A DNA stretch of 64,000 nt from Rhizobium aethiopicum (lineage in GTDB: Bacteria > Pseudomonadota > Alphaproteobacteria > Rhizobiales > Rhizobiaceae): positions 114,148-178,147 of the forward strand of contig NZ_JACIFV010000010.1 in the NCBI RefSeq assembly GCF_014197535.1, written 5' to 3'. How positions within the stretch are numbered: the first letter of the stretch is position 1; every line of letters starts with the position of its first letter. Below, one piece after another: positions 39,205 through 47,512 of the stretch. The translations under genes were made by a program, and so were the position numbers. A model generated the notes under the pieces. The model was not told the origin of the DNA and searched no databases. It saw only the letters and a list, made by a program, of their open reading frames with translations.

Positions 39205-40474
39205 CCCGGGAAAAGGGATCAGCTCTGGGAAGCTCCAGTGTGATCGCCAGCCCCCCCGCCTCCGGCAACGACGCATACACACGCCCGCCGTGGCGTTCGA
39301 TAGCCTGCCTGGTGATGGCGAGGCCGAGGCCGAATCCGCCTCTCGGCACCGCCTCTTTCCCGCGTGAGAACGGCTGGAAGATCCGTTCGAGTTCGTCTCG
39401 TCTGACGCCTGGTCCCTGATCCGTGACGCAGATCTTGATGCGGTCGGCTGCTGTCTCGCAGGACACGGATATGAACGAATGCTCGGCCGTGTATTTGACC
39501 GCGTTGCGAACGACATTTTCCAGCGCCCGGTAGATCAGCTCGCCTTCGACCTCGGCTCGGAAGACACCTTCGACGCTCGTCGTGATCGAGACCTCCCGTG
39601 CCTGGGCTTCGAAGGCGGCATCGCCGAGGATTTCGTTCAACAACTCGATGATATCAACGGTCTGCGTCTTCAGCGGCAGGCCAGATCCCGCCGTCAGCCT
39701 GGCAAGCGTCAGAACCTCTCCCACCAGCACGTCGAGCCGTTCGACCTCCCGGTCCATGCGATCCAGCATGGCGCCGAGCTTGGCCGGACTCTGCCGGAGC
39801 ACCCCGACGGCGGCCTGCAGCCGGGACAAAGGCGAACGCAATTCATGAGAAACGTCGTGAAACAGCCTCTGCTGCGCGTCCTGAAGTTCCTGAAGCCGTG
39901 CGGCGCTCGAATCGAAGTCATGGGCAAGCGCTGTCACCTCGTCCTTCCGGCCGGCCATCTTGTCGCCGATACGGAAGTCGAAGCGGCCATGCGCAAGCGC
40001 GCTCAAGCCATCGCGCAAATGCACCACGGGGCGGATGAGGTATCGTGCCAGTGCCCAGGCGGATATCGTGCTGGAGATCAGGATCGTGAGCCACGGCATA
40101 AACGGGCCAAAATTTTCGAAGGTGAAAGTGGGAGAGGCTGGCAGGAATATCCGATAGCAGATCCCCTCCTTCAGAACGGATCGCGTATCAGCCGCCTTCG
40201 GATCCGAACAGGCATCGGGTTTCGCGGCTTTGGAGATGGTCAGACCGTGCGGCAGCGTCTCTTCACTTGAACGCACGAAATATGCCGCCGCTTCCTCGCC
40301 GTCCCTCGCAAGCACATTTGCGGTTAGGTTCAACGCGATCGACCGGCGCTCCTGTTCCAGTTCCCGCGCAAAAGGAACGCCTTGGAGGAGATTGACGAGC
40401 AGGATGATCACGCCGACGGTCGTGGTCAGCGTCAGCCAGATGATTGCGAAGAACTTCCAGAAAAGCCGGGGCAT
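39179..40474 (-). CDS. Sensor histidine kinase of the efflux two-component system
   Basis: This 431-residue inner-membrane kinase has membrane segments at about 8-30 and 125-148 with a periplasmic sensor part of about 95 residues between them. Then come a HAMP domain (RPVVHLRDGLSALAHGRFDF), a HisKA domain with phospho-accepting H210 (DVSHELRSPLSRLQ) and an ATPase domain (NVVRNAVKYT, DQGPGVRRDEL, GGFGLGLAITRQAI). It is CpxA/BaeS-like. The periplasmic part contains two cysteines. It starts 2 bases after the regulator gene; the signal is unknown, perhaps envelope damage or a toxic compound. Confidence 0.92.
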   Translation of the reverse strand: MPRLFWKFFAIIWLTLTTTVGVIILLVNLLQGVPFARELEQERRSIALNLTANVLARDGEEAAAYFVRSSEETLPHGLTISKAAKPDACSDPKAADTRSVLKEGICYRIFLPASPTFTFENFGPFMPWLTILISSTISAWALARYLIRPVVHLRDGLSALAHGRFDFRIGDKMAGRKDEVTALAHDFDSSAARLQELQDAQQRLFHDVSHELRSPLSRLQAAVGVLRQSPAKLGAMLDRMDREVERLDVLVGEVLTLARLTAGSGLPLKTQTVDIIELLNEILGDAAFEAQAREVSITTSVEGVFRAEVEGELIYRALENVVRNAVKYTAEHSFISVSCETAADRIKICVTDQGPGVRRDELERIFQPFSRGKEAVPRGGFGLGLAITRQAIERHGGRVYASLPEAGGLAITLELPRADPFSRVLPNFTVS

Positions 40475-40476
40475 GG

Positions 40477-41163
40477 TCAGTCCACGAGAAGTTGATAGCC
40501 CTGGCCGCGAACGGACTGGATCCAGGATTGCCCGTCCTCCCTCAGCCCGAGCTTCTGACGAACGCTGCTGATATGGACGTCGATCCGGCGATCGAACGGC
40601 GTAAGCGGCTTGCCGAAGGCGCGTTTCGAAATATCCTGCTTCGACACGAGCTGGCCGGCGCTGCGGGCGAGAACCTCGAGCAGGCTGAACTCCGTGCCGG
40701 TCAAGTCAAGGGTTTCACCGCGCCACTCGGCAAGCCTGCTGCCCGGATGGATCACCAGCCGCCCCGCTCTCACGGTGTCGGTCGATACGCCGGCCGCCGG
40801 CTGACCCGCCCGGCGCAGGATGGCCCGCAGCCTCGCCGCAAGTTCGCCCGGCGAACATGGCTTCGGCACATAGTCGTCGGCGCCGAGATTGAGACCGGAT
40901 ATCCTGTCCACATCATCGCCTCTGGCCGTCAGCATCAGAACGGGGACCTGGCTGAGCTTCCGGATCCTTTGGAGAACTTCGATCCCGTTCATGCGAGGCA
41001 TCATGATGTCGAGCACGATGATGTCGACCGTATTGCCGGCCGCCGCAGCAATGGCGGCGCGGCCATCCGTGTCCGTTATGACATCATATCCTTCTTCGAC
41101 CAGATACTCCTGCAGAAGTGTCGTCAGCTCCGCATCGTCGTCGATCAGGAGAACCTTGTTCAT
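40477..41163 (-). CDS. OmpR-family response regulator of the efflux system
   Basis: This 228-residue protein has a receiver domain with acidic pocket D8-D10, phospho-accepting D52 (IVLDIMMPRMNG) and K in VPKPCSPGEL. A winged-helix output domain follows (LTGTEFSLLEVLARSAGQLVSKQDI, RRIDVHISSVRQKLG). It is CpxR-like. It is divergent from the pump operon across 232 bases that contain box A. Three copies of the same box in this neighbourhood are its probable targets. Confidence 0.93.
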   Translation of the reverse strand: MNKVLLIDDDAELTTLLQEYLVEEGYDVITDTDGRAAIAAAAGNTVDIIVLDIMMPRMNGIEVLQRIRKLSQVPVLMLTARGDDVDRISGLNLGADDYVPKPCSPGELAARLRAILRRAGQPAAGVSTDTVRAGRLVIHPGSRLAEWRGETLDLTGTEFSLLEVLARSAGQLVSKQDISKRAFGKPLTPFDRRIDVHISSVRQKLGLREDGQSWIQSVRGQGYQLLVD

Positions 41164-41224
41164 TCGCGTTATCCGTTATCAATTCGGGCAAGCCATACAG
41201 CACAACCGCACTCAAGCGAGTAAG

Positions 41225-41261
41225 TTTTACCCAACTTAACACTAACTTGACCGCACTTAAC
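41225..41261 (+). promoter_or_regulatory. Response-regulator box A, upstream of the pump operon
   Basis: The hexamers TTTTAC, CTTAAC, CTTGAC and CTTAAC are spaced 11, 11 and 10 bases apart, with ACCGC before the last one. Eleven bases later comes TACTTA, a possible -10 element. The direction agrees with transcription of the fusion protein and pump genes, whose start is about 135 bases downstream. It could also affect the divergent regulator gene. Confidence 0.72.
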
Positions 41262-41395
41262 GTTAGCCCCGTTACTTATCGTGCCATGACATCGTCGCGC
41301 GCTGAAAACCCTGTTGCCGTGCATGAGCGGCAATCCTTCAGTCGATTGCGCCGATCGGGAAAGGCACCGATGCCTTGACCACAAGGAGTGCATCG

Positions 41396-42469
41396 TTGAG
41401 AAAACCGTCCAGACTATTCGCGGCCGCCGTCGTTGCGGCCGCACTCGTCTTCCCCCTTCGCAGTGCCATGGCGCAACAGACCGCGGCAACGGCCCTCACC
41501 GTCTCTCTGACGGCGCCGGCCCAGCGGGACTGGCCGGAGACCGTTCCGGCGAGCGGGTGGCTGAAACCATGGCAGGAAGCCGTCATCGCCTCCGAGACGA
41601 GCGGGTTGCGCATAACCGATGTTCTGGTCGATGTCGGTTCCGTGGTCACGAAGGGCCAGACGCTCGTCCGGCTTTCCCAGGAGAGCGTGCTCGCCGATCT
41701 TCGCAAGCAGGAGGCCGCAGTCGCGACCGCCAAGGCAAGTCTTGCGAAGGCCAAAGCCAATGCCGACCGGGCGCGGCAGCTTCAGCCTTCGGGTGCGCTC
41801 TCCGATGAGAAGATCGTCGAGTATCTCGCCGACGAGCAGACGGCGACGGCAAGTCTTGCATCCGAAGAGGCCGCCCTCGACAGCGAAAAGATCAAGCTTG
41901 CGCAGACGACCATCACGGCTGTCGACGACGGCCTCATCACGTCGCGTTCCGCCGATCTCGGCGCCGTCGTCTCCGCCGGCACGGAACTGTTCCGCATGGT
42001 TCGCCAGCAGCGGATCGAATGGCAGGCCGAGGTTTCGGCACGTTATCTCCCGCGTATTTCGCAAGGCCTGAGTGTCCACGTCAACGGGCCTGAAGGTCGT
42101 GTCATCGAGGGCAAGGTGAGGCTTGTCGGGCCGTCGGTCAGCACCGATACCAGCCGGGCAATCGTCTATGTCACGCTGCAGGCCGACACCCGTCCACGCA
42201 CGGGCCTTTACGTCACGGGCAACATCGAGCTGCAGACCTCCCCGGCGCTGACCGTGCCCGAGACCGCAATCGTGTTCCGGGACGGGATCAGTTACGTCTT
42301 CACCGCAGGCGAGGATCAACGGGTGCAAAGGGTCCGGGTGGAAACCGGCCGCCGCAACAATGGCGAGGTGGAAATCGTCTCCGGCATAGACCGGACGTCG
42401 AAGGTGGTGACCTCGGGAGGTGCATTCCTCTCGGACAATGACCTCGTCAAGATCGCGGAGAAAAACTGA
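41396..42469 (+). CDS. RND efflux periplasmic adaptor (membrane fusion protein)
   Basis: This 357-residue periplasmic adaptor has a signal peptide (RLFAAAVVAAALVFPLRSAMA), a split biotinyl-lipoyl-like domain (SGLRITDVLVDVGSVVTKGQTLVRL ... TTITAVDDGLITSRSADLGAVV), and a helical hairpin between them (KQEAAVATAKASLAKAKANA). A beta-barrel domain follows. The best start is a TTG at 41396 with GGAG 7 bases upstream; another in-frame TTG lies at 41375. It links the inner-membrane pump to the outer-membrane factor. Its stop overlaps the pump start (TGATG). Confidence 0.9.
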   Translation: MRKPSRLFAAAVVAAALVFPLRSAMAQQTAATALTVSLTAPAQRDWPETVPASGWLKPWQEAVIASETSGLRITDVLVDVGSVVTKGQTLVRLSQESVLADLRKQEAAVATAKASLAKAKANADRARQLQPSGALSDEKIVEYLADEQTATASLASEEAALDSEKIKLAQTTITAVDDGLITSRSADLGAVVSAGTELFRMVRQQRIEWQAEVSARYLPRISQGLSVHVNGPEGRVIEGKVRLVGPSVSTDTSRAIVYVTLQADTRPRTGLYVTGNIELQTSPALTVPETAIVFRDGISYVFTAGEDQRVQRVRVETGRRNNGEVEIVSGIDRTSKVVTSGGAFLSDNDLVKIAEKN

Positions 42470-45400
42470 TGAACTTCTCGGCATGGTCGATCCGCAACCC
42501 CGTCCCGGCAATATTGCTGTTCGTGATGCTGACGGTTGGGGGACTCTTGGCCTTCAAGACCCTGGCGGTCCAGAACTTCCCCGATATGGACCTTCCGACG
42601 ATCAGCGTCACGGCGACGCTCGACGGAGCTGCGCCGACACAGCTCGAGACCGAGGTCGCCCGCACCATCGAAGACAGTTTGGCTTCGCTCAGCTATCTCG
42701 ACCACATCACCACGACCATCACCGACGGCACCGTCTCGATCAAGGTTTCCTTCAAGCTAGAGAAAGACAGCGAAGCGGCGCTCAACGAAGTCCGCAACGC
42801 CGTCGACAGCGTCAAGGGCGATCTTCCGGCGCAGATGGAGACACCAAGCGTCACCAAGGTCACGGTTCAAAGCTCCGCGCTGGTCACCTATGCCGTCCGC
42901 TCGACTGCTCTCAACGAAACCGAGCTTTCCTGGTTTGTCGACAATGATCTGACCAAGGCGCTGCTGTCGGTGTCCGGCGTCGGACAAGTCAACCGCATCG
43001 GCGGGATCGACCGCGAGGTTCACGTCGATCTCGATCCCGCGACAATGGCGTCGCTCGGGGTCACTGCGGCGACCGTATCGTCGCAGCTGAAGGCGGTGCA
43101 GGCGGATACATCGGGCGGCCTCGGCGAAATCGGCGGCACCCGTCAAACCCTGCGCACGCTCGGCGCTCTGCCATCGGTCGAGGCTCTGAAAGGACTGAGA
43201 ATTCCCTTGGCCAACGGCCAGCAGGTTCGCCTCGATGACGTCGCATCCGTCACCGACAGTTTCGCGGAGCGGTCTTCGATGGCCTATCTCGACGGAAAAC
43301 CGGTGATCGCCGTTGAGATCAAGCGCTCGAACGGCTTTTCCGACAGCGGTGTCGCCGGCGATGTCGACAAAGCCATGAAACAATTTGCCGCAAAACATTC
43401 CAACGTCGAGATCGACGAAGCCTACAGCACGATCGGGCCGATCATCGACAATTACGACGGTTCGATGCACATGCTGTTCGAAGGGGCGATCCTGGCGATC
43501 ATCGTCGTCTGGCTCTTCCTCCGGGATTGGCGCGCAACGATCCTGTCGGCCGTGGCACTGCCCCTGACCGTGATCCCGACCTTCCTTGTCATGTACCTCT
43601 GCGGCTTCAGCCTCAATATCATCACGCTGCTGGCGCTGTCGCTGGTGGTCGGCATCCTCGTCGACGACGCCATCGTCGAGATTGAAAACATCGCCCGCCA
43701 TCTGAAGATGGGCAAACGGCCGATCGATGCCGCGCTCGAAGCCGCCAACGAGATCGGGCTCGCCGTCATCGCAACCACCTTCACGCTGGTCGCGGTCTTC
43801 CTGCCGACGGCCTTCATGAGCGGCATTCCGGGGCTTCTGTTCCGCCAGTTTGGGGTCACGGCTGCCGTCGCCGTCCTCGCCTCGCTCGTCGTCGCGCGCC
43901 TGCTGACGCCGATGATGGCCGCCTATTTCATGAAGGCTGTTCCTCCGACGGAGCAAAAGGACGGCCACATCATGCGCATCTATCTGGCAGTCGTGAAGGC
44001 CGCCATGAATCGCCGGAAGACCACGATGGCCGTAACCGCTGTCGTCGTCGCACTTTCGCTGTCCACGATCCCGCTGCTGAAATCCGGCTTCATACCCGCT
44101 TCCGACGACGCGCGAACCCAAATCACACTCACCATGCAGCCGGGCGCCACCATCGAGCAGACGGACACCGCGACCCGGAAAGCCGCCGATATCGTCGACA
44201 AGCTGCAGGACGTCACCCGTGTCTTCTCCTCGGTCGGCTCCGCATCTTCGGGTGGCGGCGCCGACGCCAGTACCACGAGCAGCGTCAATTCCGCCACGAT
44301 CGTCGCCGTGCTGTCGTCGATCGGCGAGCGTGACCGCAAGCAGTCGGAAATCGAAAACGACATCCGGCAGGCTCTTTCGGTTCTATCAGGCGTGCGTGTC
44401 GCAGTCGGCGGCGGCGGCAACGGCACCAAGCTCGAGATCACCCTTGCCAGCGACGATGCCAACGCCCTCGACAGCGCGAGTACTGCGCTCGAAGAGCAGC
44501 TCCGCACGCTGAACGGTATCGGTGCGGTGACGTCCACCGCAGCAAGGCAGGCACCCGAGATCCAGATCACGCCCGATTTTGCGCGCGCCGCGGCGCTCGG
44601 GGTGACGTCGAGCGCTATCGCCGAGGCCGCGCGCGTGGCGACGAACGGCGAATATTCCGCCAGCCTGCCAAAGCTCAACCTGCCGCAGCGCCAGGTGCCG
44701 ATCGTCGTCCGCTTCAGCCCGGAGTCGCGCACCAGCCTTGACGATATCAAGAACATGCGGGTGGCGGGCACGAACGGCAATGTCGATCTCGGATCGATCG
44801 CCGATATCCGCATCGGCGGCAGCCCCTCCGAAATCGACCGCATCGACCGGATGCGCAATGTCACCCTATCGGTCGAACTCAACGGCCGCATCCTCGGCGA
44901 CGTCAACCGCGAGGCACAGGCGCTGCCGGCGCTCCAGCATCTGCCCTCGGGCGTCACACTTGTCGAGCAGGGCGAACTTCAGCGCAGCTCGGAACTGTTC
45001 CAGAGCTTCGCGCTGGCAATGGCGATCGGCGTGTTCTGCATCTACGCGGTCCTCGTCCTGCTCTTCCATGATTTCCTGCAGCCGCTCACCCTACTGATGG
45101 CTCTGCCGCTCTCGCTCGGCGGTGCGCTCGTGCCGCTGGTGGTGACCGGGACCAGCTTTTCGCTGGCCGCCGTCATCGGGCTGCTCATGCTGATGGGCGT
45201 GGTGACGAAGAACTCGATCCTGCTGATCGAATATGCGATCATGTCGCGCCGCCAGGGCATGTCCAGGTTCGATGCCCTCGTCGACGCTTGCCACAAGCGC
45301 GCCCGGCCGATTGTCATGACCACCATCGCGATGGCTTGCGGCATGCTTCCGGTCGCTCTCAGCCTGACCGGCGGCGATTCGAGCTTCCGGCAGCCGATGG

Positions 45401-45624
45401 CGATCGTGGTCATCGGCGGCGTGATGATGTCGACGCTGCTCAGCCTCATCGTCATCCCCATCATCTTCACCTTCGTCGATGACCTGTACGAGGCGCTCAA
45501 ACGGTTGTTGCGCCGGATCGGGCTGGCCCAGGAGATCGCCGAGGATAAACCGGAGGCCTCCAACGATCACGCCGCGATCGCCTTCAAACCCGAGCAATCG
45601 AAGCGAGGACACGGCCAGAGATAA
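42469..45624 (+). CDS. RND-family multidrug efflux pump
   Basis: This 1051-residue AcrB/MexB-like inner-membrane antiporter has twelve membrane segments in two halves with large periplasmic loops. The N-terminus is RNPVPAILLFVMLTVGGLLA. The proton-relay aspartates are in VVGILVDDAIVEIENI (segment 4), and the segment 10-11 region has GVVTKNSILLIEYAI. It uses the proton gradient to export drugs or other toxic compounds. The export substrate is not visible. There are two other components nearby (41396-42469 and 37668-39119). Confidence 0.95.
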   Translation: MNFSAWSIRNPVPAILLFVMLTVGGLLAFKTLAVQNFPDMDLPTISVTATLDGAAPTQLETEVARTIEDSLASLSYLDHITTTITDGTVSIKVSFKLEKDSEAALNEVRNAVDSVKGDLPAQMETPSVTKVTVQSSALVTYAVRSTALNETELSWFVDNDLTKALLSVSGVGQVNRIGGIDREVHVDLDPATMASLGVTAATVSSQLKAVQADTSGGLGEIGGTRQTLRTLGALPSVEALKGLRIPLANGQQVRLDDVASVTDSFAERSSMAYLDGKPVIAVEIKRSNGFSDSGVAGDVDKAMKQFAAKHSNVEIDEAYSTIGPIIDNYDGSMHMLFEGAILAIIVVWLFLRDWRATILSAVALPLTVIPTFLVMYLCGFSLNIITLLALSLVVGILVDDAIVEIENIARHLKMGKRPIDAALEAANEIGLAVIATTFTLVAVFLPTAFMSGIPGLLFRQFGVTAAVAVLASLVVARLLTPMMAAYFMKAVPPTEQKDGHIMRIYLAVVKAAMNRRKTTMAVTAVVVALSLSTIPLLKSGFIPASDDARTQITLTMQPGATIEQTDTATRKAADIVDKLQDVTRVFSSVGSASSGGGADASTTSSVNSATIVAVLSSIGERDRKQSEIENDIRQALSVLSGVRVAVGGGGNGTKLEITLASDDANALDSASTALEEQLRTLNGIGAVTSTAARQAPEIQITPDFARAAALGVTSSAIAEAARVATNGEYSASLPKLNLPQRQVPIVVRFSPESRTSLDDIKNMRVAGTNGNVDLGSIADIRIGGSPSEIDRIDRMRNVTLSVELNGRILGDVNREAQALPALQHLPSGVTLVEQGELQRSSELFQSFALAMAIGVFCIYAVLVLLFHDFLQPLTLLMALPLSLGGALVPLVVTGTSFSLAAVIGLLMLMGVVTKNSILLIEYAIMSRRQGMSRFDALVDACHKRARPIVMTTIAMACGMLPVALSLTGGDSSFRQPMAIVVIGGVMMSTLLSLIVIPIIFTFVDDLYEALKRLLRRIGLAQEIAEDKPEASNDHAAIAFKPEQSKRGHGQR

Positions 45625-45892
45625 TCTTCTCGTCGAACTATCGGCCAGATGCTCCGCACCGATACGGACGACACCTGGCGACTTTCATGGCAACCTCTTC
45701 GGTCAAATTCCCTCCCCCGGAACGAGACCGCGGGACGTATATCCCCAGCAGGCGGCCTCGCGCCGCCTGCGCGTCCTGCATCCTCTGAAAAGCGATAGCC
45801 CAGGCATTCGTCACCTTCGCTGCAGTTGCGCTCGGACCTTTCGGCTGCACGGAGTTCCTACCGGCAGCGCCAGCCTGAACCGCGGAAAGAAC

Positions 45893-45929
45893 CTTTACCA
45901 AACTTTACACTTCCTTAACCGCGCTTAAC
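45893..45929 (+). promoter_or_regulatory. Response-regulator box B, orphan copy downstream of the pump
   Basis: The hexamers CTTTAC, CTTTAC, CTTAAC and CTTAAC have the same 11, 11 and 10 base spacing and the same ACCGC as boxes A and C. Eleven bases later comes TATTAG, a good -10 element, so a rightward transcript should begin near 45950. No recognised gene follows. The match to the two boxes of the efflux system is too close to be chance, which implies a third regulated transcript. Confidence 0.7.
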
Positions 45930-45976
45930 ATCCGCACAGCTATTAGAACTCGACCTCAGTCTATCCGGAGTGTCGT

Positions 45977-46258
45977 GTGTCCAAGGCACATCGAAATATC
46001 CCCTGGTGCCGTTTTGCGGAACGGAAAGCCATATACTCCGGGACACCGCGGCGGAGTCTCAATCTCAATTCGGAATTTTTCCACTATTTTACTCTCGGCC
46101 GATCCGGAGTTATTCCGTTGATTCAGATTTTTATTCAAAATCACTGCGTGTCAATTGCGCACTTGCTGGGCCATGAGATCCACTCAGGCCGCGCAGAAAA
46201 TCTTCGAATAGAGCGTGACGCTCTATCGGAAGACATTTCAATTGGAGGAACGGGGTGA
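45977..46258 (+). CDS. Possible small hypothetical protein behind box B
   Basis: A 93-codon frame starts with GTG, preceded by CCGGAG at a spacing of 6 bases, and lies about 30 bases after the predicted start of the box-B transcript. The product (MSKAHRNIPWCRFAERKAIY...) matches nothing I know. It has no signal peptide and no clear membrane segment. Codon use is unlike that of the neighbours. It may be a real small regulated protein, a gene remnant, or chance in a non-coding RNA. I report it because the promoter and ribosome site agree. Confidence 0.25.
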   Translation: MSKAHRNIPWCRFAERKAIYSGTPRRSLNLNSEFFHYFTLGRSGVIPLIQIFIQNHCVSIAHLLGHEIHSGRAENLRIERDALSEDISIGGTG

Positions 46259-46363
46259 TCGATCTGATGAGGGCACGTTTGCCGGGCAAATCGTACAGTT
46301 CAATACTCTTTTTGCACGGCGCACCGGCTGTTGCTGAACTTGCCCAACGTGATGGCAATGGCG

Positions 46364-46695
46364 TCATCGCTCCGAAACGCGCAAGGTGCCGCTGGCGTAG
46401 CTGACCGACCCGAGCAAGCGATACCAATCCGGCCATTGCGGATCGACAGCAACGGGCCGTCGGCGCCCTGCTCGTAGAATTGGGATGGGCCGCAGCAAAG
46501 CGCGCTTTCTCCGCCTGCGGCGTACCCTGCATGCCGGCCACATGGTGATGGCCGTTGCGCTCGACATGGGAGAGGCCAGGCAGCGAGACTAGCGCCAGAA
46601 CCTGCTGCACAGCGAGCCCAACTGCCAGATCAGGTCCTCGCCCGAAAGGAACACTCCGCCGGAACGCAGGCGGATGGACATGTCTATCCCGGCTT
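46364..46695 (-). pseudogene. Decayed C-terminal fragment of an enolase-superfamily gene
   Basis: On the minus strand this stretch encodes LALVSLPGLSHVERNGHHHV and AGMQGTPQAEKARFAAAHPN. This nearly repeats the C-terminal part of the intact enolase-superfamily protein at 50072-51487 (LALVSLLGLSHVERNGHHYV, AGMQGAPQAEKARFAAAHPD). DNA similarity runs over about 330 bases, roughly 46364-46695 against 50090-50415, and I judge it near 75-80% identity by eye. Frameshifts break it after the conserved stretch, and the N-terminal two thirds are missing. It is a diverged paralogue remnant, not a fresh duplication. Confidence 0.8.
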
Positions 46696-46962
46696 AAAGC
46701 ACTTCGGTTGATGTGCCGCCAGAATGGCGGCGACGCTTCTCAGATGTTCTTTATTCCTCGCAATCTGAGCCCACGAGTAGCGGCCGCGCCCGATGCTCGC
46801 GAAAATACACGGAGGCCTGCTTCGTCGTGGCCCTTTTTTACTGCTGGCCTGGCGGCCTGCGCCCGTACAATTCTATTAATTCGAAGTGGCTAATATATCG
46901 AACAACTTCATCGTGATATTCAGTCCTTTACGGCTGCGAGCGGCTGTATCACGGAGGGTAAA

Positions 46963-47493
46963 ATGTTTCGATTGAGCGTTCAGCTCGCATTTTTAGCCGT
47001 TTGTGCGTTGGAGCTACCGTTGAGCATGGCAGCAGCGGCCGATGATCCGCAGATTGCGCGCGGCGAATATCTCGTCACGGTCGGCGGGTGCAACGACTGC
47101 CACACGCCGGGATATTTCTTCGGAAAGCCGGACACCGCGCGATTTCTCGGTGGATCGGATGTTGGCTTTGAGATCCCGGGCCAGGGCGTTTTTGTCGGCC
47201 GCAACATTACGCCTGACAAGGAGACCGGCATCGGGAGCTGGACCAGGGAACAGATTGTGACTGCCCTTCAGTCCGGGCAGCGGCCGGACGGTCGCATCCT
47301 GGCGCCAATCATGCCATGGCATGCATTCGCGCAGCTCACCGACGAGGACGTGACATCAATTGCAGCGTACCTTCAAAGCTTGAAGCCAGTAACTAATCAG
47401 GTCCCCGGACCTTTCAAGCCGGGGGAGAAGGTTTCAACCTTTTTGTTCCGGATCTTGCCGCCGGGTGAAACCGCAGCCGGCGCGCCAAACTAG
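46963..47493 (+). CDS. Periplasmic class I cytochrome c
   Basis: This 176-residue protein has a Sec signal peptide (residues 1-25) and one haem c site, C43-x-x-C46-H47 in GGCNDCHTPG. The likely axial methionine is M117 in APIMPWHAF, and the last cytochrome helix is EDVTSIAAYLQSLKPV. It resembles the small cytochrome subunits that accept electrons from periplasmic dehydrogenases. GGAGGG lies 4 bases before the ATG. It is alone: no dehydrogenase partner is next to it, and it converges with the sugar operon 19 bases away. Its electron donor is unknown. Confidence 0.88.
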   Translation: MFRLSVQLAFLAVCALELPLSMAAAADDPQIARGEYLVTVGGCNDCHTPGYFFGKPDTARFLGGSDVGFEIPGQGVFVGRNITPDKETGIGSWTREQIVTALQSGQRPDGRILAPIMPWHAFAQLTDEDVTSIAAYLQSLKPVTNQVPGPFKPGEKVSTFLFRILPPGETAAGAPN

Positions 47494-47512
47494 AAGTGAC
47501 GGATGCTGCGAG

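Larger units (their letters stand above)
45625..46962. other. Gene-poor region between the RND pump and the cytochrome c gene
   Basis: This 1338-base stretch has no confident intact gene. It holds response-regulator box B (45893-45929), a possible short reading frame just after it, and a decayed enolase-superfamily fragment on the minus strand (46364-46695). Bases 45625-45890 and 46700-46950 show nothing I can name. Base composition is more AT-rich than the neighbours between about 45990 and 46260 and near 46860-46920, as expected for non-coding or foreign DNA. Confidence 0.6.

Noticed and set aside
45638..45901. An 87-codon minus-strand frame between the pump and box B
   Set aside because: It begins with a TTG inside the box region, has no ribosome site and resembles no protein I know.
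46364..46695. Possibility that the enolase-like fragment is an intact small gene
   Set aside because: The conserved reading frame is lost through frameshifts, and both the metal-binding residues and the barrel are missing.
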